From Lewinellaceae bacterium (GTDB taxonomy: Bacteria > Bacteroidota > Bacteroidia > Chitinophagales > Saprospiraceae), in the NCBI GenBank assembly GCA_016719605.1, contig JADJYW010000015.1, positions 265,373 to 329,372 of the forward strand: 64,000 nucleotides of DNA. The letters run 5' to 3'. The stretch's first letter is position 1. Every line of letters starts with the position of its first letter. Below, one piece after another: positions 51,354 to 60,475 of this stretch. The position numbers and the translations under genes were made by a program. The notes under the pieces are model-generated. The model made no database searches. It was not told the origin of the DNA and worked only from the letters and a program-made list of their open reading frames with translations.

Positions 51354-53695
51354 ATGCGAAAAAATATCACCCGTTGTCTCCGTCCATGCTTAGCGGCATT
51401 GCTGCTGGTTTTAGCAAGCCTGCCTGCTTCGGCGCAATTGATTGTCTCCGGCCGCATTACCAATCCCCTGGGCACGCCAATGACCGGCGTTGTCGTCAAT
51501 ATCACCGGTTCGGAGGACACCTTTGCCATCACCGATACATTGGGCAACTACACCGCCACACTACCGGCCGGCGGCGCCTATACCATTGCCCCCTATTGTA
51601 ATATGAAACACCTGAATGGCGTCTCCACCTTAGATATAGTGTTGATATCCAGACATTGGTTCAATAAGGAGCCGTTTACATCGCCCTACCAATTCATCGC
51701 CGCCGATGTCGACAATAACGGCGTGGCCGATCTGACCGACTCGCTGGAAGCCCGGAAAGTGATCCTGGGTATCGACCCCGAATTTCTGTATAACACCTCC
51801 TGGCGTTTTGTGCGGGCGGGGTATGTCTTCCCCGACTCGCTAAACCCCTTTCAGCCGCCATACCCGGAGTCGTTCAGCATCCCGAACCTGACCGCCGATG
51901 TCGGCAATGTTGATTTTATCGGTGTAAAAATCGGCGACGTCAACTATACTGCGGTTCCGACCAATCTGACCGACTCGACGCACTTTTCCTGGATCGACGG
52001 CTCGGTACGCATAGATGAAAACACCGATTGTGTAGCCGATCCGGGAGAGCCGGCCTTGCAAAATTGGGTGGTCCGGGCGCAAAGTCCTTTCGGGACATTT
52101 TATGGAAAGTCCAACGCCGGCGGGCAGTTTTCCATTAGAGTACCACCGGGCACACACACCGTTACGCTATTGTCTCCCAATAACTTATGGGACATTTGCA
52201 CCAACCCCTTAACCAATGTGACAACCACCCTGCTAAACCATACCGACGTGTCGTTTCCGGTGCAGATCGAAACGGAATGCCCTTACATGGAGGTCGACCT
52301 GTCCGCTCCGTTTCTGCGGCGTTGTTTCAATAATATTTACACCGTGCAGTATTGCAACAAGGGAACCATCGTAGCCGAAAACGCATCGGTGGAGGTCATG
52401 TTCGACCCATCTTTAGACGTGGTGGGCAGCACTTTGCCCTGGACTTCGGTCAACGGCAACCTCTATACATTTGCCCTCGGCGATATGCAACCGGGTCAAT
52501 GCAGCACTTTTTACGTCACGGTTTATGTGGACTGTACAGCCGAACCAGGCCAAACGCACTGTTCCTCGGCGCATATTCTTCCCGACACCCTTTGCACGCC
52601 TCCAAGCCCACTCTGGAACGGCGCCAACCTGGAGGTCAGCGGCCGCTGCGACAACGGCGAGGTGATCTTCACGATCAAAAATACCGGCGCGCCCATGACG
52701 GAGCCTGAACAGTATGTGGTGATTGAAGACATTATGATCCAGATGACCGGCGGCGGCCCGGTGCTGCTGGCTACCAACCAAACACAAACCGTCGAGCTGC
52801 CGCCAACGGCGCCACCTGGCGACTGGAAATTCCGCAAGTACCATTCCACCCCTGGAGTACCCAACCCGGTGTTTCCGTGGAAGGCTGCGGTACCAACAGC
52901 GGCGGAACATTCAGCACCGGTTTTGTCACGCAGTTCCCTTATGCCGACGAAAGCCCCGCATTAGACACCGACTGCCAGGAAAACATCGCCAGTTTCGACC
53001 CCAACGACAAACAGGGGTTCCCGCGCGGCGTACACGACGAGCATTTTATTCCAGAAAATCAGGAGATTACCTACCACATCCGTTTTCAGAATACCGGCAC
53101 GGATACGGCGTTCAACATTGTCATCCTCGACACGCTTTCTGAACGCCTCGAATTAGCCACCCTGCGCACAGGCGCCGCCAGTCACCCGTACACATACAAT
53201 ATCCTCGGCCCGGGCGTGATTCAGTTTTTGTTTCAAAACATCCTATTGCCCGACAGCAACGTAAACGAAGCGGCCTCCCACGGATTTGTCCAGTTCAGCA
53301 TACGCCCCAAAGCGGATTTGTCCAAACCGAGCCTGATCGAGAACGCCGCTGCAATTTATTTCGATTTCAACGAGCCTGTTATCACCAACCGCACCTGGCA
53401 TACCGTTGGAGAAATATACCTCAATTTATCCAACGTGGTGTTTCAGCCCGGACTGGAACTGGACGTGTATCCTAATCCCGCCAGTACTGCGGCTACTTTC
53501 TTCCTGAAAAGCCCCCGCCCGATAGACGGCCGTTTGCTCCTGTTCGATTCACAAGGCCGGCTCGTACAGGAAAAAGGCTTCCAATCCGATGTTTTTGACC
53601 TCCCGGTTACAGGCCTTGCCCCGGGCCTGTATTTTTACCGGCTGGAGTCGAAAGGAAAGGTTGTGGCAGCCGGGAAGATGGGAGTTTCGAGATAA
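51354..53695 (+). CDS. T9SS-exported surface protein with dockerin-like and DUF11-like parts (frameshifted)
   Basis: From ATG 51354; signal peptide MRKNITRCLRPCLAALLLVLASLPASA. Residues ~25-90 are a CarboxypepD_reg-like beta-sandwich (GRITNPLGTPMTGVVVNITG); ~118-210 contain dockerin-like calcium loops (DVDNNGVADLTDSLEARKVI and KIGDVNYTA); then conserved-repeat/DUF11-like domains (VQYCNKGTIVAENASVEV; ITYHIRFQNTGTDTAFNIVI); then a T9SS type A sorting domain (LELDVYPNPASTAATFF ... LAPGLYFYRLESKG). The frame breaks at 52872-52874: TTT where TTTT restores PNPVFSVEGCGTNSGG. Repaired length is about 780 residues. As read, the first part lacks the sorting domain and could not be anchored by T9SS. Function probably structural or adhesive. 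Confidence 0.85.
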
Positions 53696-53724
53696 TTAGA
53701 CTTTGGACACCTAGCTGGCGTTTG

Positions 53725-53868
53725 GTGGTGGCCAATTTCGAGGGATGGAACGCGGATTAAACGGATGCAGGCAGCACGGATTTTTACGGATTCCTTACAT
53801 AAATTCGTGAAAATCCGTGCTGCCTGCATCCGTTTAATCCGCGTTCCATCCTCGAAATTTGCCACCAC
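53725..53868. repeat. Very long palindrome (about 59-bp arms)
   Basis: Arms 53725-53784 and 53810-53868 are complementary except for about two differences; core units are cggattaaacggatgcagg and cagcacggatttt. It follows the T9SS gene and could act as terminator. It abuts the 34-bp dispersed repeat at 53870-53903. Confidence 0.85.
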
Positions 53869-53869
53869 C

Positions 53870-53903
53870 ATCTTCCGCAAGCGCGCACGCTTCCGCCCGC
53901 TGC
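53870..53903. repeat. 34-bp dispersed repeat, second copy
   Basis: Identical over 34 bp to 38687-38720 (begins atcttccgcaagcgcgcacg). The downstream text catcctgctaccg is also shared after a short gap. Confidence 0.85.
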
Positions 53904-53911
53904 GCATCCTG

Positions 53912-54529
53912 CTACCGGGCCACGCCCGTACCCGTGCCGTCGTCGGAGGCAACATAGAACCCATCGGCGGTGCGCTTCAGCCGGGGCGGATAGATGACGG
54001 TGGAGCAGCCCCGCCCCGGCTCCACAAAAATGGTTTTGATCTGGTGGATATTGATGCAGCAGCGCAATTTATGCTCCTCCTGAAACGCCTGAATCAGGGC
54101 AATAGCCTCCTGCTCGGTGGTGCCTTCGGGTAGTTCCTTGGGGCCGTAAACGGCCGGCATGTAGCGAATGATGAAATTGCGGGGATAAGCCGGCAGGCTC
54201 AGGGCGTACTCAAATGCCTCCTGGTCGAGTTGCAGCGAGAAGTCCAGCACCGCCGGTTTGATGCCGATGAACCGGAAGTACTTTTCCGGGATGCGGCCTT
54301 CGAGCCGGAGCCAGCCGTCGCGGCGGCGCAAAAATTTGCTGTACGAACTTTGGGAATAGCCGATGAAGGCGGCCATTTCGAGCAGTTTTTTCTTGTGTTC
54401 GGCAGGGGAGCGGGCATCAAGACAGGCCGCGTCCTTTTGCTGGAGGAGGGCCAGCGTGTGGCGGAAGCGCACATAGCCCGCTACGGTGGTGTACTTGTTG
54501 TGGGTGGAGAAGGGTGCCGTCAGGTCCAT
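53912..54529 (-). CDS. Hypothetical protein with possible helix-turn-helix
   Basis: 205 residues. The N-terminal third (AAFIGYSQSSYSKFLRRRDG) reads like a helix-turn-helix followed by a basic segment, so DNA binding is possible. The C-terminal half (IIRYMPAVYGPKELPEGTTE ... INIHQIKTIFVEPGRGCSTV) looks alpha/beta. No family is recognised and there is no signal peptide. The gene stands alone between the palindrome region and the divergent methyltransferase gene. Base composition is like its neighbours. Function unknown. Confidence 0.65.
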   Translation of the reverse strand: MDLTAPFSTHNKYTTVAGYVRFRHTLALLQQKDAACLDARSPAEHKKKLLEMAAFIGYSQSSYSKFLRRRDGWLRLEGRIPEKYFRFIGIKPAVLDFSLQLDQEAFEYALSLPAYPRNFIIRYMPAVYGPKELPEGTTEQEAIALIQAFQEEHKLRCCINIHQIKTIFVEPGRGCSTVIYPPRLKRTADGFYVASDDGTGTGVAR

Positions 54530-54775
54530 GATCGTGTTGTTTGGCTGGTGAAAAATATACCATGCACCAAAAACTGGACGGGCAACTCAAGGGAATCTCG
54601 AGTTTTTTGAACGCCGGTATCGAACGGCGCCCCGCATCCTGTTTACCACCGCGGCCTCGAGGCTCGGTTGGTATCCTGCGCTTGGGCAGGACTTCTTGAT
54701 GCATGACGGGGGCAAAGGTAGGGGCTAAATAGTTACCTCCCAACAATCTTCAAATCACCCTATTTTCGCTTCAAA

Positions 54776-55420
54776 ATGCACCCGATGCACCCACTCTCCC
54801 ACCTCCTCGGCAACACCGACATCTACCTGCTCGACCAAATCCTGAAAAACCGATATGCTCCGTCGGACACCATTCTGGATGCCGGCGCCGGGGCCGGCCG
54901 CAACCTGCACTGGTTTGTCGGGCAGGGCTTCCGGGTATTTGGTACCGACCGGGACCCTGCAGCGGTAGAGGCATTGCGGCAAAACTATCCGGACGTACCC
55001 GCCGAACATTTCCGGGTAGCTCCGGTAGAAACGCTGCCCTTCCCGGACGCTTTTTTCCACCACATCATCTGCTGCGCTGTGCTGCATTTTGCCGAAAACG
55101 AGGTGCATTTCGGGCAAATGTTTGGCGAACTGATCCGCGTCCTCCAGCCCGGCGGATCGCTTTTTATCCGGGTAGCCACTGATGTCGGTTTGGCCGAAAA
55201 AATGCTCCCGCTGGAAAACGGCCGCTTTCGCATGCCCGACGGTACCGACCGTTTCCTGCTGACAAAACCGGCGCTGGAAAACTTGCTCCGCCAGCATGCA
55301 CTACGCCTGCTGGAACCGTTCAAAACCGTGTTGGTGGATGATTTGCGGAGTGTGGCGAGGCAGTCATACACGAAGGAATTGGGCGTGTCGTTGAAGTCGC
55401 CGCACAGGATAACGGGGTAG
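54776..55420 (+). CDS. Class I SAM-dependent methyltransferase (3' end doubtful)
   Basis: 214 residues. Rossmann methyltransferase: motif I ILDAGAGAGRNLHWF (about 38-52), acidic loop GTDRDPAAVEAL, motif for the second strand PFPDAFFHHIICCAVLHF and RVLQPGGSLFIRVA. Substrate unknown; the set resembles small-molecule or protein methyltransferases of the Methyltransf_11 type. From about 55345 on, the sequence (SVARQSYTKELGVSLKSPHR) is exactly antisense to the conserved part of the convergent endonuclease-like gene, so the last ~25 residues are not native to this family. Both genes seem to have lost their 3' ends at a junction here. Confidence 0.82.
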   Translation: MHPMHPLSHLLGNTDIYLLDQILKNRYAPSDTILDAGAGAGRNLHWFVGQGFRVFGTDRDPAAVEALRQNYPDVPAEHFRVAPVETLPFPDAFFHHIICCAVLHFAENEVHFGQMFGELIRVLQPGGSLFIRVATDVGLAEKMLPLENGRFRMPDGTDRFLLTKPALENLLRQHALRLLEPFKTVLVDDLRSVARQSYTKELGVSLKSPHRITG

Positions 55421-56220
55421 GGGCTGGCCGCAATGAGGTCGCGCAGTGTGGCCGCCTGGCCGGCGCGGACGCTGGTTGCGCCGCCGACTTTGCGCAGGAC
55501 GCGGGAAATTCCGCGCCAGGTTTCCTCTTCTTTCAGGTTGGAATCTTCGATGACGCGCTCGGTTTCGTAGGTGACTTTGTTGGACTGGAGGTGTACGTTG
55601 TACACGCGCACAGTGTGTTTTCCGATCCGCAGGTCGGCCCAGATGGAGGTGTTTTCCGGCTGTCCGAAGGGTAATTGGCCGCCGCGCAGCACCGGGTAGC
55701 GGCTCAGGATGGCGGTGCCGGAGCGGTTCAGTTCGAAGGTGTTCGGGAGGCCGAGTTTGGGGCCAAGGGCCTTAAAAAACTTGCGTCCCGTTTCCTGCAC
55801 GCACAGGATTCCGGGGTCGCCGTTGGCCTTTAAAAACTGTACATAGTTGGTAAAAATCCCCCCCCACTCGTCGTCTTCGAGGTGAATGCCGCGAAACAGC
55901 CCGCCGAGATTGTGTGTAGCCACCGTGACCGCATTTTCGGGAGCAACATTTTGGCCGGCGTTCAGCCCGACAAACGCTGTGACGTGCTGCCAGCCAAACA
56001 CCAGCATGCCGAGGTGGTACAGCGCAAAACGGTTGAGCCGAAAAGCCCAGAGGCCGAGCAGGAAGACGTTGGCCATCAGAAACCACGGAAATGCGGTGCC
56101 GAAGAACGCCGCCCAGCGAAACAGGGCCGGATTGATATACGGCGACAGGTACGACAGGAACGTGCCCACGATGACGGCAGCGCTCAGGATTTTGACGGAA
56201 TGTTTTAGCAGGTACTGCAT
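54985..56220 (-). CDS. Endonuclease/exonuclease/phosphatase family membrane protein, C terminus lost
   Basis: From ATG 56220: three N-terminal TM segments (about 8-75), then an EEP-fold domain with VATHNLGGLFRG (Asn and metal site), CVQETGRKFF (Glu ligand), YNVHLQSNKV and ILCGDFNDTPNSFVYD (catalytic Asp/Asn). Homology stops near 55345 (LATLRKS); the ORF then continues to 54985 through the antisense strand of the methyltransferase gene, giving nonsense. The C-terminal ~80 residues of the domain, with the catalytic SDHxP motif, are therefore missing and the product should be inactive. The gene normally accompanies rhomboid genes in this phylum, as here (next to 56235). Confidence 0.75.
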   Translation of the reverse strand: MQYLLKHSVKILSAAVIVGTFLSYLSPYINPALFRWAAFFGTAFPWFLMANVFLLGLWAFRLNRFALYHLGMLVFGWQHVTAFVGLNAGQNVAPENAVTVATHNLGGLFRGIHLEDDEWGGIFTNYVQFLKANGDPGILCVQETGRKFFKALGPKLGLPNTFELNRSGTAILSRYPVLRGGQLPFGQPENTSIWADLRIGKHTVRVYNVHLQSNKVTYETERVIEDSNLKEEETWRGISRVLRKVGGATSVRAGQAATLRDLIAASPYPVILCGDFNDTPNSFVYDCLATLRKSSTNTVLNGSSRRSACWRSKFSSAGFVSRKRSVPSGMRKRPFSSGSIFSAKPTSVATRIKSDPPGWRTRISSPNICPKCTSFSAKCSTAQQMMWWKKASGKGSVSTGATRKCSAGTSG

Positions 56221-56234
56221 GGCTGTTTAACCCT

Positions 56235-57161
56235 TCATTTCTTGCTGGCGTTGTACAAAAATTCTTTTTCCTCGGCAGAGAGGCTCTCGTAGCCGCTATC
56301 TTTTATTTTGTCCAGAATGGCATCCAGACGCTGCTGGTACGACGGCTCGTCCTGCGGCGCCCGCCCGCCCCGCGTGGCGGTGAAGGGCGCGGAAGCCGTT
56401 TTTTGTGTTTGGCGTTTGGGCCGGGGGCCGGCTGCCCGCCCGCCCGAAATCCAGCCGGTCATGTAGTCCAGCACGCGATTTACCGGCTCGGCCAGATCGT
56501 GGCCGTCGCGCAGGCGATACACAAACAGGCATCCCATGGCAAAACCGCCGAGGTGAGCCAGGTGCCCGCCGGAGTTGTACTTGTTGGCTACGCCGATGAG
56601 GTCGAACAGGAGCAATACGAGCACGATGTACTTCACTTTTACATCGCCCAGCAGAAACAGCCGCACGCGGTAATCGGGCGCCATAATCAGTGCCGCGCCG
56701 CCGAGGGCCATGACGGCGCCGGAAGCGCCGAGGGCATACGAGCCGATGTACGGGATGAATTGTGCCGAGGCCATAAAAGCAAACCCGCCGGCAAGTCCGC
56801 CGAGGATATAGATCGGCAGCACCCGCCGGTCGCCCACCAGGTCGCCCACGATTACGCCGAACAGATACAGAAAGATGATGTTGTTCAGGACGTGCCAGAA
56901 GTTTTCATGCAGAAAAAAGTGCGTGAACGGCGACCACAACTGGAACAACAACGTACGACCCGATGCCGGCATGCACAGCCAGTGCAGGCCTTCCTGCAAG
57001 GCATCCGGCGCCGCCTCCGATCCCTTGAAAATCAGGAGGAACAGGTAAACGATGTTGACCAGGATGAAGATTCCGAAGTTCACAATGACCAGCCGCGTCA
57101 CCATGTTCCCGATCCGGAAAGTATGCCGGATATCATCCCATATTGATTGAAAAAGTGCCAT
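56235..57161 (-). CDS. Rhomboid family intramembrane serine protease (first)
   Basis: 308 residues. Six or more TM segments from about residue 20. The catalytic dyad is visible: Ser147 in GASGAVMALGG and His203 in GGHLAHLGGF. The loop motif HFFLHENFWHVLNN (His-x-x-x-x-x-H-x-x-x-N) is also typical. After the membrane part (to about 225) comes a cytoplasmic Arg/Pro/Gln-rich linker and a short helical tail (YQQRLDAILDKIKDSGYESLSAEEKEFL), as in many Bacteroidota rhomboids. Substrate unknown. It lies between the EEP gene (14 bp) and a second rhomboid, in a set usually linked to mutL. Confidence 0.93.
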   Translation of the reverse strand: MALFQSIWDDIRHTFRIGNMVTRLVIVNFGIFILVNIVYLFLLIFKGSEAAPDALQEGLHWLCMPASGRTLLFQLWSPFTHFFLHENFWHVLNNIIFLYLFGVIVGDLVGDRRVLPIYILGGLAGGFAFMASAQFIPYIGSYALGASGAVMALGGAALIMAPDYRVRLFLLGDVKVKYIVLVLLLFDLIGVANKYNSGGHLAHLGGFAMGCLFVYRLRDGHDLAEPVNRVLDYMTGWISGGRAAGPRPKRQTQKTASAPFTATRGGRAPQDEPSYQQRLDAILDKIKDSGYESLSAEEKEFLYNASKK

Positions 57162-57167
57162 TTAAAA

Positions 57168-57316
57168 AAGGTTGGAAGGTTGGAAGGTTAGAAGGTTAGA
57201 AGGTTAGAAGGTTGCTGGTTAGAAGGTTAGAAGGTTGGAGGTAGCCTTCGACCTGAACCAGAACCCTCCAACCTTCTAACCCTCCAACCTTCTAACCTTT
57301 CAACCTTCCAACCCTT
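57168..57316. repeat. GGTTAGAAGG-family repeat, inverted pair
   Basis: Two blocks, about 57168-57242 (ggttggaaggttagaagg units) and about 57262-57316 (ccttctaaccctccaacc units), are complementary and fill the gap between the two rhomboid genes. The largest of the five loci of this family. Confidence 0.85.
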
Positions 57317-57983
57317 ACTGAAATCGTCCTTTATACCAAATCATAATTAACAAAAAACCGAACAGGGCGCCACCGAGGTGGGCAAAGTGCGCGATACCTG
57401 TGGAATAACCGCGAACACCGTAGAACAACTCCAGCACGGCCATAATCAGGACAAAATACTTGGCTTTCATGGCGATGGGGGGAAACAGCAGCCGAATGAT
57501 CTGGTTGGGAAACATGTAGGCAAAGGCCACAAAAATACCAAAAATAGCACCCGAAGCTCCCAGCATGGCTCCATCCCAACTGCGGGGGTCTATGCCGGCC
57601 TGATCCAGCTCCCACCACTGTACGCCAAAATGCAGGGCTAATGAACCGAAACCACAAAACAGGTAGTAGAACAAAAAACGCTTGTGCCCCCAAACCATTT
57701 CCACCATCGGCCCGAAGAAAAAAAGTGAAAGCATGTTGAATGCCAGGTGGCCCAGATCACCGTGCATGAACATGTGCGTGACGAGCTGAAACGGTCGGAA
57801 GTTTTCAGACCCCGGCATGTAGGCAGCCAGTTGCAGGCGCCCCAGATTGGTGTACTCGCGGTCGGTGAGGCTCCAGACTTCGCTGCCAAAAAACACATAC
57901 GAGCCGATGAAAACCAGCACGTTTAAAATAATCAGGTGCCGCACTACACCGGAAAAGGGTTGGTTGAACGGAAAAAAGGACAT
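57315..57983 (-). CDS. Rhomboid family intramembrane serine protease (second)
   Basis: 222 residues from ATG 57983 (MSFFPFNQPFSGVVRHLIIL). Six TM segments; catalytic Ser144 in GASGAIFGI and His202 in AHFAHLGGALFG; the motif HMFMHGDLGHLAFNML precedes TM2. It has no C-terminal extension, unlike its neighbour. It probably cleaves TM proteins in the inner membrane; substrate unknown. It is 43 bp downstream of mutL on the same strand, so cotranscription is likely. The pair is diverged and looks like an old duplication. Confidence 0.93.
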   Translation of the reverse strand: MSFFPFNQPFSGVVRHLIILNVLVFIGSYVFFGSEVWSLTDREYTNLGRLQLAAYMPGSENFRPFQLVTHMFMHGDLGHLAFNMLSLFFFGPMVEMVWGHKRFLFYYLFCGFGSLALHFGVQWWELDQAGIDPRSWDGAMLGASGAIFGIFVAFAYMFPNQIIRLLFPPIAMKAKYFVLIMAVLELFYGVRGYSTGIAHFAHLGGALFGFLLIMIWYKGRFQ

Positions 57984-58026
57984 GGCGTAGATTGAAAAAG
58001 TTGAGCGCGTTGAGGTGGTTGAGTTG

Positions 58027-59912
58027 TCAGGAAGCGAAGCGCCGTTGCAGTTCGTCCAGATCAAACGTGATAAAGGACGTGCGGCCGGAGGGACTTCGGT
58101 ATGGGGAGGAGCAGGCAAAGAGTTGGTCTATCAGGTCTTGCATTTCCAGGGCGCTGAGCGGCTGACCGCGCTTGAGCGCTGCGCTGCGGGCCATGGCGCG
58201 GGCGAGGTTTTCCTGCGTACCCAATTCCATTTCGAGGTTGTTTTTGTACTGTGTCAGCAAGCGTTCGAGCAGCAGTTCCTCGGTCTGGCCCGAACCCATG
58301 TCGGAGGGTGTGCCGTGGATGATAAACGTATCACCGCCGAACTCAGCAATGTCGAAGCCCAGCCGATTTACCTCCGGCAGAATGGCGCGCAGCAGGGCTG
58401 CATCAGCGGGTGGCAGTTCGATATTTTTGGGAAAAAGCGCCTGCTGGGTGGCCACCGGTTGTTGGCGCAGTGCTTCCAGGTAGCGCTCGTACAGGATACG
58501 TTCGCTGGCCGCTTGCTGGTCAATCAGCATAAAGCCCGATTTGATCTGGCTCACGATGTACTGCCCATGTATCTGGTAGGGTTCTTTTTGGCCTTTGGAA
58601 AAGGAGCCGCTGTCGTCGTCCAGCGCAGTGGGTTCGGAGCCGGGGCGTATGTCGAAGGTACCCTGTAGCGCATCGGCATTGGTATCCGGGGGCTGTACTG
58701 CGGGTTGCCCGGCATCGTCGAACGATGCTTTGGAGTCCAGCAAGTCAAGCCCCTCGTAGAGGCGTTGCCAGTTGCGCAGGTTTTCGTCGGCGAGGCGATC
58801 CGGGTTTTTTGGGGTGTAGTTGCGCACATCGCCGGTGCGTTGGCTTCCGGTACGCAACACAGGTGCGGGGGTAGGTGTGGCCTGGAACGCCGGCTCTTGC
58901 TCAAAATCGAGCATAGGCGTGATGCTGTACGCGCCGAGTGCATGCCGAACCGTGACTTTCAAATAATTGTAAACCAGTTTTTCGTCGTCAAACTTGATCT
59001 CCTGCTTGGTCGGGTGCACATTGATATCTATGCGGCCGGGGGCGATTTCCAGAAACAGGACATACAGCGGGTAGGTATCCGGGGGCAGCATTTCCTCAAA
59101 AGCGCCGACTACGGCGTGGTGCAGGTAGCTGCTTTTGATGAATCGTTTGTTGACGAAAAACAACTGCTCGCCGCGCGATTTTTTGAAATAGTCCGGCTTG
59201 CCCACAAAGCCGCTGATCTTGAGGATGTCGGTTTCTTCGTGTACCGGCACGAGTTTTTTGTTGGCGGCTTCGCCGAAAATCTTGACAATGCGCTGCCGCA
59301 GGTTGCCCGGCGGCAGGTGGAACATTTCCTGCTCGTTGTGGTGCAGGGAAAAAACAGATCGGGATGCGCAACGGCGATGTGCTGAAACTCATCAAGGACG
59401 TGGCGCATCTCCACCGGGTCACCTTTCAGAAAATTTCGGCGGGCCGGAACATTGAAAAACAGGTTTTTGACGGCAATACTGGTGCCCACCGGAGCCTGGC
59501 AAGGCTCGTGGGTTTTGACCGTCGAGTCCTCCACTACAACCCGGGTACCGAGCTCGTCTATCATACGGCGGGTGCGCAACTCCACTTGCGCCACCGCGGC
59601 AATGGAGGCCATTGCCTCGCCCCGAAAACCCATTGTTTTGATTTCAAACAGGTCCCGGGCTTCGCGTATCTTGGAGGTAGCGTGCCGCTCGAAGCACATG
59701 CGCGCGTCGGTTTCCGACATGCCGCAGCCGTCGTCCACCACCTGAATGAGTGTTTTTCCCGCGTCGCGAAGGATGAGTTTGATCTGTGTGGCCCCGGCAT
59801 CTATGGCGTTTTCCATCAGTTCCTTGACCACGGAGGAAGGGCGCTGTACCACTTCTCCGGCTGCGATCTGGTTGGCGACGTTTTCGGGCAACAACTGGAT
59901 TACGTTTGTCAT
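58027..59912 (-). CDS. mutL: DNA mismatch repair protein MutL (frameshifted)
   Basis: Couples mismatch recognition by MutS to strand processing. From ATG 59912 ([25 protein letters not shown]). GHKL ATPase motifs: [19 protein letters not shown], and RHATSKI followed by [15 protein letters not shown]. The frame breaks at 59349-59354: six A on the plus strand, seven needed to restore [16 protein letters not shown]. Downstream the second ATPase half ([15 protein letters not shown] ... [11 protein letters not shown]) and a C-terminal dimerisation domain ([32 protein letters not shown]) continue in the other frame to 58027. The C terminus has DQQAASER (usually DQHAAxER) and carries no DMHAAxER-type endonuclease signature. 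Repaired length about 628 residues. Confidence 0.93.
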
Positions 59913-59987
59913 AGCTGGGTTCCAATACCGGCCGCAGGGCAATGCACATGCTGTTTTTTTATTTGAGCCAAGGCGGTATTTAGCCTG

Positions 59988-59995
59988 CAAAGGTA
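59988..59995 (-). promoter_or_regulatory. Possible -7 promoter box for mutL (TACCTTTG)
   Basis: Matches TAnnTTTG on the minus strand, 76 bases before the mutL ATG. Confidence 0.4.
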
Positions 59996-60137
59996 GTTCA
60001 TTTTTGCCAAGCCTTGTTTGCTGTGCTGCCGGTTGTTGGCGCCCGGCGTCTACCCGAATACAGCTTGTATCTTGTACAAACTTGAACATACCCGGGATAA
60101 AAAAACGGGGAACGGTACCTACTTGCCCGGCTCTTTT

Positions 60138-60145
60138 TATTTTTG
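60138..60145 (+). promoter_or_regulatory. Possible -7 promoter box for the 60183 gene (TATTTTTG)
   Basis: Matches TAnnTTTG; the small ORF starts 38 bases downstream. Confidence 0.35.
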
Positions 60146-60182
60146 CCGCTCTTTTTGACATTTCCTCAACTCGTTCGATAGC

Positions 60183-60311
60183 ATGGAAAACATTTCCAAC
60201 TCCCGCGGCAAAGGCTACTGCCTCCTGTACATTTTCCTGGGCCTCTTCTTTTTCACAGCGCTGGTGCTGATGCTGTACAACCGAAACTTCATTCTGGATT
60301 TTCCAAAGTAA
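60183..60311 (+). CDS. Small single-TM membrane protein (42 residues)
   Basis: ATG at 60183 to TAA at 60311. [18 protein letters not shown] starts it; the hydrophobic segment [20 protein letters not shown] forms one membrane helix, followed by a short polar end [11 protein letters not shown] TAnnTTTG box lies 38 bases upstream, and it is divergent from mutL. No family is recognised. The combination of promoter, start, clean TM segment and flanking polar residues makes it a credible small gene. Confidence 0.55.
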   Translation: MENISNSRGKGYCLLYIFLGLFFFTALVLMLYNRNFILDFPK

Positions 60312-60475
60312 GTATCGGACGGCGTTCCAATCCGCACTGCGCCCGGCAGGTGATCTCCGGTCTGTTTTCAGGGATGCCGTCGGTACACTTGCTCCTGCGT
60401 CTCAGATGAACTCTTGGGCACCTGAAATCTGTGCCCTGCCCACAGCCGGCGGCGGCGGGATACGTCCCGTCGGCA

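Noticed and set aside
54755..55297. Minus-strand 180-residue ORF opposite the methyltransferase
   Set aside because: Shadow of the methyltransferase gene in another frame; no homology seen.
57168..57316. CRISPR-like repeats between the rhomboid genes
   Set aside because: Units are 8-15 bp with no spacers of constant length, and no cas genes are present.
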